Shown here one piece after another: positions 1-8,523 of a stretch of 20,019 nt of DNA. Where the stretch lies: assembly GCA_964591605.1 (NCBI GenBank), contig CAZQEN010000115.1:1-20019 (forward strand). The letters are read 5' to 3'. The position numbers were made by a program, and so were the translations under genes. Under the pieces are notes generated by a model that saw only the letters and a program-made list of their open reading frames with translations, was not told the origin of the DNA and made no database searches. The stretch's first letter is position 1. Each line of letters opens with the position of its first letter. The DNA is from CAYLLT01 sp964591605. GTDB taxonomy: Bacteria; Planctomycetota; Phycisphaerae; UBA1845; PWPN01.

Positions 1-416
1 GTGCGGTTGATCTCATCGGCCAGCACGACGTTCGCGAACACCGGCCCGCGCAGGAACTGGAAGAACCGCGAGCCCGTCGTCTTGTCCTCCTGGATGACCT
101 CGGTGCCCGTGATGTCCGACGGCATCAGGTCCGGCGTGAACTGGATGCGCGAGAAGGTGAGGCTCAGCGACTTGGCCAGGGTCGAGATCATCAGTGTCGT
201 TGCCAGGCCGGGTACGCCTTCGAGAATGCAGTGGCCCCCGGCGAACAGGGCAATCAGAAGCTGCTCGATCACCTCGTCCTGCCCCACGATCACCTTGCTC
301 AGCTCGCCGCGGATCTTCTGATGCGCCTCGCGCAGCCGCTCCACCGCCGCCAGATCATCCGCCCCGGGCTCATGCGGCGCCGAGTCATCCGCCCCCAGTC
401 GTTCCAGTTCGTTCAT
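1..416 (-). CDS. MoxR-family AAA+ ATPase, N-terminal part (runs off left end)
   Basis: The first 138 residues of a MoxR-type AAA+ ATPase are visible. MoxR proteins are cytoplasmic ATPases that act as chaperones, usually beside DUF58 and von Willebrand A genes. The ATG at 416-414 follows a GAGGAA ribosome site. Residues 38-50 (ELSKVIVGQDEVI), the FTPDLMPSDITGTEV block near 93-107 and the Walker B-like VVLADEINR near 130-138 are typical of the family. The Walker A region reads GVPGLATTL (residues 67-75) where the family normally has GVPGLAKT, so the catalytic lysine appears to be threonine (codon ACG at 200-198). This is either a real change or a single-base error. The gene lies downstream of the HEPN gene with an 84-bp gap and may belong to the same original operon as the propeller and prenyltransferase-repeat genes. 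Confidence 0.93.
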   Translation of the reverse strand, partial: MNELERLGADDSAPHEPGADDLAAVERLREAHQKIRGELSKVIVGQDEVIEQLLIALFAGGHCILEGVPGLATTLMISTLAKSLSLTFSRIQFTPDLMPSDITGTEVIQEDKTTGSRFFQFLRGPVFANVVLADEINR

Positions 417-500
417 CGTGTTCCTCGATCCTTTTGACGCGGCCTGCTGACGCCTGAGGCGCCGCTGCCCCCTTAATGTAAGCCCGTACTGGCGAGCTTT

Positions 501-962
501 CTACTTCGGACGACGACGTCTGGCCTTCACAGCCTTCCGCCTCCTGATCGCGGCGGGTCTTTTTCCCGTCTTCGTTTCGATCGGAAGACCCAGCGCACTT
601 CGAATGATGTCGCGCACCAGCTTCGCATGATTCAGCGCCGCTCTGGCATCATCCCGGCTCGCATGCGCTCCTGGATAGCGGTAGCGGACCGCGTAGTCCA
701 CCAGCAGCGTGGCCGCCGGATACAGCACATTCAACGTTCCGTCGATCCTGGCCAGCTCATTCAACAGGACGACGAGATTATGCGTCCGCGGAAAACTCCG
801 CTCCTCAGCCTGCAGCCTCGCTTTGAAGTATTTCTCCGCACACTGCTGTGCATGAAAACAGATCGCACCGAAACCGGGTGAAATCCTGGCCCGCATTTCG
901 CGTTGCGCGACCGTGAGGTCCTCCTCCGCCTTCTCAATCCACTCAAGAGCCAGCGGATTCAT
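501..962 (-). CDS. HEPN-domain protein, probable RNase toxin or partner of the adjacent nucleotidyltransferase
   Basis: This 153-residue protein has the look of the HEPN family of pfam05168/COG2250 type. The core helix CFHAQQCAEKYFKARL (residues 35-50) and the RTHNLVVLLNEL segment (59-70) are typical. HEPN proteins are often metal-independent RNases whose active site is Rx4-6H; here R95 to H100 (RYPGAH) fits Rx4H. The RX4HXY form, whose tyrosine is modified by nucleotidyltransferase partners in the HepT/MntA system, is not present, because H100 is followed by A-S. The last ~25 residues are very rich in Lys and Arg, which could bind nucleic acid. The ATG at 962 lies inside the end of the upstream gene (20-bp overlap), so the two are probably translated together. 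The HEPN assignment is firm; toxicity and the active-site role are inferred. Confidence 0.88.
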   Translation of the reverse strand: MNPLALEWIEKAEEDLTVAQREMRARISPGFGAICFHAQQCAEKYFKARLQAEERSFPRTHNLVVLLNELARIDGTLNVLYPAATLLVDYAVRYRYPGAHASRDDARAALNHAKLVRDIIRSALGLPIETKTGKRPAAIRRRKAVKARRRRPK

Positions 963-2118
963 AGAGTACCTGCCCGCGCTGCCTGATTTCCTGAAAGAAT
1001 GGATCGTTCAGCGAAAGTCGTTGCGCAATCTCGCCTTCCGTGCGCGTCAGCAGGTCCACAGGAAGATCAGTTGGCACCGCCCTGCGAATTTCCAGCGACC
1101 GGTCCACGGCGCTGCCGCTGCCCGGGAACTCCACGAGCAGATCTATGTCCGACCCTGGCTCAGGGCAGCCATAGGCGTGCGAACCGAAGAGTACGATCCG
1201 CCTGGGCTCGAACCTCTCGACAAGGGCCTGTTTGTATTGCTCGAGTTTCTGGAGAAGATCACCGCTCCCCTGCGTCAGACGCTCGACCTCCAGCAGACCC
1301 TCGCCGGCGAAAACGCGCTCGATACGACCAAGAGAGCGGTCGAATCGCGATCTGGAATCGTAACGCCCGCTGAAGAGATCACCAGGGAGGGGTATGCGTG
1401 CAAACGGATTCTCGAACACCGCCACGCGCGGCTGCACACCCCGTGTGCAGCGAATCTGTTGGTGGTGCAGACCCGTCCGGATCCGCAGGCACTCCTCCAT
1501 CGGCGGCTCCCCGCGCCGCTCGTTCCGGAATGCCGCTATTCTGCGCTCGTACTCCTGCTCGAATTCCGGGTCGGGAACCGTGATCTCGCTCAAGACGCCA
1601 ACCGCACTGAAAGTCGTGTTGCGGGGCTGCCTGCAATGAGGATGAATCATCCTGCCGCCCCTGAGGAACACTGACTGCCCGTCCTGCGTCTGAACGGTGC
1701 CGGTTTGGGGATTAAATGGGAACCGCATTCCGAGATTTCCCAGCATGGCCCCGAACAGCACCCATGGCCAGTCACGGAATTCCCAGTCGTCGATATTGTG
1801 GATCAACAAAACACATGGATGATCGCAATATTCCTTAAACTGCTTGCGGGCGTCGTCGATTTCCTTTCGAATGCCGCGATAAGGGTCGTGAAAGGTGCCC
1901 CCGGCCGGAAGCGGGCTGGTGGCGCGCAATGTCTTAACGTCACAGATGACGATCTCGCTGCTGCAACGAAGATGGTAATCCGGGCGTTTTTTCTTTCCGG
2001 AAACCGTCGGTTCATATTCGAACGTGATTCCCTGCGATTGAAGATACCGCTCGAAGAGCTGCTCCGACGCATTCGCGCCGCCCTGCGAAACTCTGGTTGT
2101 GGCTGCCTGCGTCTTCAT
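943..2118 (-). CDS. PD-(D/E)XK nuclease-like domain fused to a minimal nucleotidyltransferase (MNT)
   Basis: A single uninterrupted 391-residue frame joins two domains. Residues ~15-280 resemble a restriction-endonuclease-fold protein: RPDYHL (45-50) and CDVKTL (59-64) give the P-D...D-x-K pattern with D47, D60 and K62, and the ENPFARIPLPGDLFSGRYD stretch (236-254) looks like the conserved end of such hypothetical nucleases. Residues ~287-391 are a minimal nucleotidyltransferase: GSHAYG (312-317), SDIDLLV (323-329) with D324 and D326, and a third likely metal-binding Asp, D355, in LPVDLLTR. MNT proteins are usual antitoxin partners of HEPN proteins, and the next gene is a HEPN protein overlapping by 20 bp. 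The ATG at 2118 follows GAAGG seven bases upstream. The fused nuclease domain is the odd part, since MNT antitoxins are normally ~100-150 residues alone. Confidence 0.85.
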   Translation of the reverse strand: MKTQAATTRVSQGGANASEQLFERYLQSQGITFEYEPTVSGKKKRPDYHLRCSSEIVICDVKTLRATSPLPAGGTFHDPYRGIRKEIDDARKQFKEYCDHPCVLLIHNIDDWEFRDWPWVLFGAMLGNLGMRFPFNPQTGTVQTQDGQSVFLRGGRMIHPHCRQPRNTTFSAVGVLSEITVPDPEFEQEYERRIAAFRNERRGEPPMEECLRIRTGLHHQQIRCTRGVQPRVAVFENPFARIPLPGDLFSGRYDSRSRFDRSLGRIERVFAGEGLLEVERLTQGSGDLLQKLEQYKQALVERFEPRRIVLFGSHAYGCPEPGSDIDLLVEFPGSGSAVDRSLEIRRAVPTDLPVDLLTRTEGEIAQRLSLNDPFFQEIRQRGQVLYESAGS

Positions 2119-2142
2119 GCGTGACCTTCAGGAGCATCCGCT

Positions 2143-2177
2143 TCGGACTTCGTCATTCGGTTCTCGTCATTCGTCAT
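2143..2177. repeat. Five-unit heptamer array, consensus TCGNNNY
   Basis: Five consecutive 7-base units occur on the plus strand: TCGGACT, TCGTCAT, TCGGTTC, TCGTCAT and TCGTCAT. Every unit starts with TCG and three are identical. The array fills most of the 66-bp space between the stop of the prenyltransferase-repeat gene and the start of the nuclease-MNT gene. No promoter is obvious in it. Its role is unknown; it may mark an insertion boundary or be a dispersed simple repeat. Confidence 0.75.
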
Positions 2178-2184
2178 CTGGGCA

Positions 2185-3315
2185 TCACCGCTGCAGAATC
2201 GGCAGATACCCATAGGGAATCTGCAGAATCACCAGCGCGATCGCCGTCCCGTACGTCTTGCCCACCGAATCCCCGTCCCACGACCCGTCGGACGCCTGGG
2301 TCGCGAGCAGCCGGTCGCGCATGGTGGGGAAATACCATTCCCAGTCTTTCTGCCCGCTGAGCCACATCACCTGCGCCATGTAGAAATGAGCGTAGAAATA
2401 ATGCCCCCAGGTGGCGTTCTGACTCGAACCGCGCCCGATCGTCTTTTTCACGTACGCGAGGGCGTTGATCGCGTTCCTGTGCTCATACTGGCCCGCATTG
2501 TACCAGCAGGCGACGGCGGCGGCGGTGATCGGCGGCCGGCTCGGCGGCATCCGATCGCTGCGATACGCGATCCCGCCGTCCGGCAACACGGATTTGTCCA
2601 GGTAACCCAGGGCGCCGTCGACAATTCTCTTGGGCACCGCGATCCCCGCGTTCCGGCAGGCCCGCAGCCCCTGAAGCTGCGTGATGGTCACCGAGCCCTC
2701 GTCTCCGCCCGAGTTCGGCGTGTACAGCCAGCCGCCCTCGTTGCTCTGGGCCCGGCCGGTGAGCTCGACCGCGCGCTGAAGAACCGCGCGGATGCGCTCC
2801 TGCTTGACCTTGTCCTCCTCCATGCCGTAGAGCTCCCCGAGAAACAGCATCGAGAAGCCGTGGCCGTACATCGAGCGGCTCTCCTCCTCCAGCCGCGAAA
2901 TCAGGCCGTTCTGGGCCGCGCACCCCAGCAGGAAATTCGCCGCCCGGCTCACCTGCGGAGCGTATCTGCCCTGCGTCGTCGTATCTCCGTGGGCGAGCAG
3001 GGCGAGCCCCGCCAGCGCCGTCATCGCCACCGGATACTGGCCCATGTAACCCTGGTTGCGCCACGCCCCCTCGCGGCTCTGAGTCCGCGCCAGATACTCA
3101 AGGCCCCGGTCGATGGCGGACTGCGTCTCCGGCGTGATCATCGGCGGTAGCGGCGGCATCAGCTCACCCAGGTCCGTCTCCGGCTCCGGGGCTGCCACCG
3201 CTCGTGAAGGCCACATGACTGCCGCCATGCACACGACTGTCACGGCGCGTCCGACCCCGGCCACCCGCCGCCAGCAGGGTCCACGTGAAAGGCCACGTCC
3301 ACCATCCGTCATCAT
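2185..3315 (-). CDS. Secreted prenyltransferase/squalene-oxidase-repeat protein
   Basis: A 376-residue protein with the alpha/alpha-toroid repeats of the terpene cyclase and prenyltransferase superfamily. Repeat-like segments include AIDRGLEYLARTQSREGAW (67-85), AVELTGRAQSNEGGW (182-196), IVDGALGYLDKSVLPDGGIA (231-250) and MRDRLLATQASDGSW (332-346). The ending YGTAIALVILQIPYGYLPIL is of a kind common in planctomycete members. No DXDD cyclase motif is visible, so enzymatic activity is doubtful. An N-terminal signal peptide ends near AVAA (39-42). The start is the ATG at 3315, which overlaps the TGA of the propeller gene as ATGA and follows GGAAGGGGG; a longer frame to 3453 would run inside that gene. 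Coupled translation with the upstream gene is likely. Exact function is unknown. Confidence 0.85.
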   Translation of the reverse strand: MMTDGGRGLSRGPCWRRVAGVGRAVTVVCMAAVMWPSRAVAAPEPETDLGELMPPLPPMITPETQSAIDRGLEYLARTQSREGAWRNQGYMGQYPVAMTALAGLALLAHGDTTTQGRYAPQVSRAANFLLGCAAQNGLISRLEEESRSMYGHGFSMLFLGELYGMEEDKVKQERIRAVLQRAVELTGRAQSNEGGWLYTPNSGGDEGSVTITQLQGLRACRNAGIAVPKRIVDGALGYLDKSVLPDGGIAYRSDRMPPSRPPITAAAVACWYNAGQYEHRNAINALAYVKKTIGRGSSQNATWGHYFYAHFYMAQVMWLSGQKDWEWYFPTMRDRLLATQASDGSWDGDSVGKTYGTAIALVILQIPYGYLPILQR

Positions 3316-6300
3316 CGCAGTCCCCCTTCCCTCGCGGGGCTCTTGTCGAGAAGACGCGGTTCCCGAGCCTCCAGGCCGGCACCACCCGGCGGCGTCTCCA
3401 CCGGATATCGCAGGTAACTCGACCCCGACGCCACGAGAATCCGTCCCGGCCACACCTCGACGGATTGGATGCGACCCGCCCCGGGGTCTTTATCCATCGG
3501 TGTCGTGATCCGTTCGCCGATCGGCTTGCCCGTCTTCTTGTCCAGGATGACCAGCTCGACGCTGCCTGCGCCCGAGCCCGTCCCATCCGCACGAACGGGA
3601 GGCTGCTCAGCTCCGCCGCCGGGCCGGATGAAGCTCACCAGCGGGATCGCGTTGGGCGACGCCCGCAGCAGATCGTCGCTCAGGAACGTCCGCGCCGGCA
3701 GATCTCGAATCTCCCAGAGCACGTCGCCGCCCGCGAAGTTGATCGCGGCGAGCCCGAACTTCTGCTGATCCAGTTGGGCCGGTTCGGTCACGCGTTCCTG
3801 ATACCCGTATATGTAGAGAACGCCATCCATGATCGCACCGTCGTTGACGCCCTGCCCGCAGCTCTTGACCCGCGCCTGCATGATCTGCCGGCCGCTGGAC
3901 GGATCGATGAGCCTCAGCAATCCGGTCCGGTCGGCCACGGCCAGCACGTCCGGGGTCGGCTTGAAAATCTGCGCGATCGCCGCGGGCATCTCCACGCGCC
4001 AGCGCTCGACGCCGGGGGTCGCCAGCTCCAGGGCCTTGACTTCGTTCAAGGAAACGGGGCCGCAGATCACGTCGTCGAACAGCGTGACGTTCACTCTCCG
4101 GTAGGGGGAAACGTCCTGGAGGAACCGGCATTCGCCGACGTACCGCCCGTCCTCCAGCCGGAACACGTCGGCCACTTCCAGCGCCGCGTCCACGGCCACC
4201 ACGTATGGCCCGCGCGCCCGCACCGCGGCCCACTTGCGGTTGCCCATGCGGGCCTGCCACAGAATGCGATCGCCCTGCCCCGCGTAGGCGACTTCGAGGT
4301 GCCGGTCTGCTTCCACAGCCACGATATAGCCGTCGTGCGTCCAGATACAGGCGTCCGAAGCGGCCTCGTCGCCGGGTCCTTCGGGCGGAATGAACTTGCG
4401 CGACCACAACCGGCGTCCCGTGAGCAGACCGATGGCGTGGATCCCATACTCGGTGTTGACGATCATCGTCTGCCCGCTCAGCACGCCGCGGGCGCGGCCC
4501 AGGGCGTCGCTCCGGGCGCTGGCCACGTTCGCCTGGAGGTCCGGCTGCCGCTGCTCGACGGCCATGTCGCCCAGTAGCTTCAGCTCCGCCGGCCAGAGCA
4601 CCTGGCCGTTATCGACCGCGTGGGCCTCGACCTTGTTGCCCTCGACGAACATCATCATCGTATCGGCCAGCGGCTCGGGCCGGTCGCCGCGGAAGCACAG
4701 CGGCCGGGCCATCTGATACATGGTCAGCCGCGGGGCGGACGGCCGGCCCAGCGCGACCGGCGCCAGCGCCGCCCGATGCCGCTGGAGCACGGCCCCGTCC
4801 ATGCGCTCCAGCAGCCTCGCCACCACCTGGCGCCCGCTGAGGGTGGCGGCCTTCTCGCCGGCCGGCTGCGTCGAGATGTCCGCGGACGGATCCACCACCG
4901 ATGCGGGCAGCGGGACGTCGCTCCACTCGGTCTGCAGCCGGTCGAGCCAGACCGTGGCCGACACCGGCTGGTGCAGTTCGTCGGGCTCCAGGTACAGGGC
5001 GGCGAGCCGCGCCGCCGCCTCGGCCCGGGTGGACTTCTCTGTTGATTTTGAAGCTGCCCGGAGGAAGTAGCTCTCTGCCTGCTCGTAGCGCAGCTCCGAC
5101 GCCGCCCATGCTCCCAGCAGCACCTCCGCCCTATGGGCCGCGTCTCCCAGCGCGGGGCTCTCCGCCAGCCAGAGCAGGCCGGCGGCATCGCGCTTGCCGG
5201 CCGCCTCCGCCAGGAACGCGTCCAGCCTCCGGTGGAACTGGGCCACCTGCTCTGCGGTGGCGTCCTTGAGAGCGTCCACGATCCGGTGGACGGCCACGGC
5301 GCGGGCCCACCGCTTGACGCCCTCGCCCTCCCGGGCCTCCTTGATCTGATCGCCATCCGACATCACGACCAGATCCCCTTCCGGCGAGAGCACCAGCGTC
5401 AGGTACTGCATCGCCGCCTCGAAGGAACGCCCGCTGCGCCCGAGGTGTTTGCCCAGCTCATCCACGCTCGCCAGGGCGTCCGCCGGGGAGAGGGCGATCG
5501 AGCGCGCCTCCTGCAGCAGCCGCAGCGCCTCGTCTCCCTGCACCTTCCCGGACGAGACGCTCTCGAGCATCGAGCGGACGCGCAGGTGCACGACGCTCTG
5601 ATACTGCGACGGATTCGTGTCCTTCAGGTCGGCCGGGACGCCCGCCAGCGCCTCGATGGCCCGCTCCGGCTGGTGCAGCAGCAGCTCCAGCGAGGCCAGC
5701 CGCAGCGCCCGCGACGGCTCCGCCGGGGCCTCCCGGTGCCGGACCAGAGCCTGCTGATAGCCCGTCTCAAGATCTGGAAACTTATTAAGGGTGAACGTGC
5801 CCACGCTGTACAGCGAACCCTCCCACGCCAGCAGGTTCCCCAGCACCTGCGGCTCGAGCGGACGCGGGAAGTCCGCCTCCCTGCCGTCGCGGGCCGCCAG
5901 CACCCGCAGTCCCTCGTAGGTCGGCACGTAGAGCCGGTCGCCCGACAGGCAGCCCCGCCCGGACATTTCGTCGGTCTCGCGCTGCCACACCGGCCGCCCC
6001 GTCTCCAGATCGAGCATGGCCACGCCGCGCCCGCCGACCCACACGCCCCGGTCGCCGGCCGCGATGATGTGGGTGAAATCCCCCCGCTCCGCCTGCCAGC
6101 GCACCGAGCCCGACGCGCGGTCCAGGCACAGGAGCTGGTCCGCATCGGTCGGGGCCAGCAGGACCACATCGCTCACCGCCACCGGCGGTCCGGGGACCCA
6201 GCCCTGGGCGGGCCGACCATCCCGGAGCCCGGCGTATCGCACCGCCCAGCGCACCGACCAGTCGCTCGTCTCGACCGCCACGAGCAGTTCTCGCCCCGTC

Positions 6301-8084
6301 GGGAAGAAGATCACGCCATCCGCCAGGCACGGTTCCAGGGCGGCCAGCGAATCGAAGGCGCCCCCGCCGGTGCCGCACAGATAAAGCTGCCGCACCAGCC
6401 GGCCGGTCCGCGGGTCCAGGACGACCGCGAACAGGTCGCTGTTCATCCGGCACGGCGCCACGAGGCAGTCCTCCGCGAATACCGGCGGGGCCAGAAACTC
6501 GGTCTCCGCCGGGCCGCTTCCGGCAATGTTGACCTGCCGGGTCGCCGAGGCGTCGCTCTTCCACAGAAAGGCGCCGTCCTTGAGCGAATAGGCCACGATC
6601 CGGTTCGCATGCGTCGCCGTGAACGGGTCGCGTCCCGGAAAGCCGATCATCCGCCGCTGCATGTTCGCCGGGACGAGCTGCGGAGGATCTCTCACCCACT
6701 CGATCACCAGCGCCATACCCGGGGCGGGGCTGTCTGCGGAGACCGGGGCGAGGCTGATCCCGGCGCTGACCGAATCGTGCAGCGTCCGGACCACCACCGG
6801 GTCGCTGCCCATCTGGTCATCGATCCCGGATCTGGACGAATCGCCCGAGCGGACGTTCATCAGCGGCACGGGGCTGAACTCGTCCGGTGACGCCGTCATC
6901 GCTTCTTCCTGACGCTTTTTGGCCTCCCATCGCTTCGAGAAGCTGTCGATGTCGAGCGCCTGCAGGTCCTCTTCGCCCCGCACCACGAGCACGTGGCCGT
7001 CCGTGACGACGTGCTGAACCGGCAGAAGGTGGTTGCGGCGGGCATAGGCGACCGCCGCATCGATGCCCAGCCGCGGCTCGGGCGCCAGCTTCATCCGCCA
7101 GCCTTCGTCCTCGATCTCATCGATGGTGAGGGTCGGGGTCACGACCGACTGCTGGGCATCGCGCGACCAGTTTCCCAGGGCGCACACCCATGCCCCGGAT
7201 TGCTGGGTCTCCGAACCCGACGGCTGAGCGGCCACGTGCGCCCGGACGGCCTCCAGCCGGAGTTCCGCGGCGGCCCGCGCCCCGCCGGTGTCCGGTCCGC
7301 TCTCCGGCCCGCTGGCCGCAGCGCCGGGCTGAGTCGTGGCGATCGACAACAGGGCATCGGCCCGCTGCCGCTGTCCCAGCGCCGCCGCGCACACCGCCAG
7401 ACGTGCGGGCACCGCCCACCCCGGCAGTTGCGAATCCGGGTAAACGCCGCCGCGCCCATTGGCTCCGAACGTGGACTGCAGCAGCCCGGCCGCCTCCGAG
7501 AACCGGCCTTCGTCGATCAGCCAGTCCGCCAGGGTGAATGCCGCTCGATCACCCGCACTCGTACACAGAAACCGGTCAACCACCACCTGCAGCAGCGCGG
7601 GCTGATATGTCTCGATGCCGCGTTTGAGCAGCGACGCCGCCTCGCCGTCGTGAACCAGCCGGTAGGCCTCCAGCCCCGGCCGCGGCAAAGCGGCGATCCG
7701 CCGGTGAGCGTGCCGTCGAGCCGACTCGTACACCTGGCCGTCCGAGGTGAGCACATGTTCGCCCGGAAGCTCGACAATGCGTTGGAGCGAATCAATCGCC
7801 AGTTTCCAGTCCTGGCGCTCGATCCCCTCACTCGCCCGGCGCAGGAGGGTGGTGGCTTCCTCTGAGGGCTGGATGATTGCCGCATACGGATTGACGGCCG
7901 CCGGCCCCCGCGGATTGGGTGTGATCCGCCCGCGCAGTTGCGCCTGAGCGCTCAACGGCGAGAGAGCCCAGATGGCGCAGCCCAGCGTCCAGGTGCTGAT
8001 CAAGAGAAAAAGGGTGTAACGAGGCGCACGACCGGGGCCTCCGGGCATCCGCCCGGCACCAATGGTAGAGGTGATCGTCCCCAC
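3312..8084 (-). CDS. Very large secreted protein with two PQQ-like beta-propellers around a helical repeat region
   Basis: The product is ~1590 residues. A hydrophobic segment and AQAQ near residues 23-49 form a signal peptide. An all-helical region (~75-285) precedes a first PQQ-type propeller (~355-760), whose blades carry phrases such as RIVAYSLKDGAFLWKSD, LLCLDRASGSVRWQAE and VAMLDLETGRPVWQRE. A TPR-like helical stretch follows (~785-1110), then a second propeller (~1125-1565) with blades such as IHAIGLLTGRRLWSRKF and LLRLIDPSSGRQIMQARV. Such proteins probably act in the planctomycete envelope as binding scaffolds; true PQQ binding is not shown. I chose the GTG at 8084 because GAAGGAGAG lies just upstream; the longest frame would start at a TTG at 8123 without a good ribosome site. 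The gene ends in ATGA overlap with the next gene. Confidence 0.88.
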   Translation of the reverse strand: MGTITSTIGAGRMPGGPGRAPRYTLFLLISTWTLGCAIWALSPLSAQAQLRGRITPNPRGPAAVNPYAAIIQPSEEATTLLRRASEGIERQDWKLAIDSLQRIVELPGEHVLTSDGQVYESARRHAHRRIAALPRPGLEAYRLVHDGEAASLLKRGIETYQPALLQVVVDRFLCTSAGDRAAFTLADWLIDEGRFSEAAGLLQSTFGANGRGGVYPDSQLPGWAVPARLAVCAAALGQRQRADALLSIATTQPGAAASGPESGPDTGGARAAAELRLEAVRAHVAAQPSGSETQQSGAWVCALGNWSRDAQQSVVTPTLTIDEIEDEGWRMKLAPEPRLGIDAAVAYARRNHLLPVQHVVTDGHVLVVRGEEDLQALDIDSFSKRWEAKKRQEEAMTASPDEFSPVPLMNVRSGDSSRSGIDDQMGSDPVVVRTLHDSVSAGISLAPVSADSPAPGMALVIEWVRDPPQLVPANMQRRMIGFPGRDPFTATHANRIVAYSLKDGAFLWKSDASATRQVNIAGSGPAETEFLAPPVFAEDCLVAPCRMNSDLFAVVLDPRTGRLVRQLYLCGTGGGAFDSLAALEPCLADGVIFFPTGRELLVAVETSDWSVRWAVRYAGLRDGRPAQGWVPGPPVAVSDVVLLAPTDADQLLCLDRASGSVRWQAERGDFTHIIAAGDRGVWVGGRGVAMLDLETGRPVWQRETDEMSGRGCLSGDRLYVPTYEGLRVLAARDGREADFPRPLEPQVLGNLLAWEGSLYSVGTFTLNKFPDLETGYQQALVRHREAPAEPSRALRLASLELLLHQPERAIEALAGVPADLKDTNPSQYQSVVHLRVRSMLESVSSGKVQGDEALRLLQEARSIALSPADALASVDELGKHLGRSGRSFEAAMQYLTLVLSPEGDLVVMSDGDQIKEAREGEGVKRWARAVAVHRIVDALKDATAEQVAQFHRRLDAFLAEAAGKRDAAGLLWLAESPALGDAAHRAEVLLGAWAASELRYEQAESYFLRAASKSTEKSTRAEAAARLAALYLEPDELHQPVSATVWLDRLQTEWSDVPLPASVVDPSADISTQPAGEKAATLSGRQVVARLLERMDGAVLQRHRAALAPVALGRPSAPRLTMYQMARPLCFRGDRPEPLADTMMMFVEGNKVEAHAVDNGQVLWPAELKLLGDMAVEQRQPDLQANVASARSDALGRARGVLSGQTMIVNTEYGIHAIGLLTGRRLWSRKFIPPEGPGDEAASDACIWTHDGYIVAVEADRHLEVAYAGQGDRILWQARMGNRKWAAVRARGPYVVAVDAALEVADVFRLEDGRYVGECRFLQDVSPYRRVNVTLFDDVICGPVSLNEVKALELATPGVERWRVEMPAAIAQIFKPTPDVLAVADRTGLLRLIDPSSGRQIMQARVKSCGQGVNDGAIMDGVLYIYGYQERVTEPAQLDQQKFGLAAINFAGGDVLWEIRDLPARTFLSDDLLRASPNAIPLVSFIRPGGGAEQPPVRADGTGSGAGSVELVILDKKTGKPIGERITTPMDKDPGAGRIQSVEVWPGRILVASGSSYLRYPVETPPGGAGLEAREPRLLDKSPAREGGLR

Positions 8085-8523
8085 AGCCTCTCCTTCGATC
8101 CGGTCGTCACGAAAGGAGTACAAGCGCCAGGCGTCCCCGACCGCCCGTACACGATCTAATGCACTTCCCGCGTCCTGGGGTCTTGCCGGAGCCCGACGAG
8201 CCGGCGGGGGCCCACGCTGGCTCTGGAGCTCTGATCGGCCACCGACCCGGGAATCGCTCTAATATTAGCCACTCCCTTTCACCCCGCCAAACGGACCTGC
8301 GCCGCACCCCGGCCGATTCAGCAGTTGTATCGTCCGAACGCATCACGATTTGCAGGAGAAGCCAGCCCGGAACCGGCGCAAAATCGATCGTCAGCCTGCG
8401 GCGAGAAATCATGCAAGAAAGCCCATAAAGACTGCATATTTAACCCAAATCCACACCGGCTTTGGCCGATAATCGGGGAGTCCAGCAAGGGCGTTTCACA
8501 TGGTCCATTCAGGGGATTCGACG
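8085..8523. other. 439-bp divergent intergenic region
   Basis: This stretch separates the propeller gene (leftward) from the OmpA-like lipoprotein gene (rightward). It holds one plausible leftward promoter (8262-8290), an AT-rich patch around 8425-8450 that could hold the rightward promoter although no paired boxes stand out, and an 11-base palindrome CCGATAATCGG at 8466-8476. No convincing coding frame was found in it. Confidence 0.6.
8262..8290 (-). promoter_or_regulatory. Possible sigma70-type promoter for the propeller gene
   Basis: On the minus strand TTGGCG (8290-8285) and TAATAT (8267-8262) are separated by 17 bases. Each box matches four of six consensus bases. It would give a ~170-base leader before the GTG at 8084 and serve the coupled propeller and prenyltransferase-repeat genes. 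Confidence 0.38.

Noticed and set aside
1..321. Plus-strand frame at the left end
   Set aside because: The minus strand reads as a conserved MoxR ATPase throughout.
2386..6890. Long plus-strand frames opposite the propeller and prenyltransferase-repeat genes (such as 2386-3150, 3285-4577 and 5133-6890)
   Set aside because: They are rich in Arg, Pro and His with no recognisable domain, as expected opposite GC-rich genes; the minus-strand proteins have clear domains and signal peptides.
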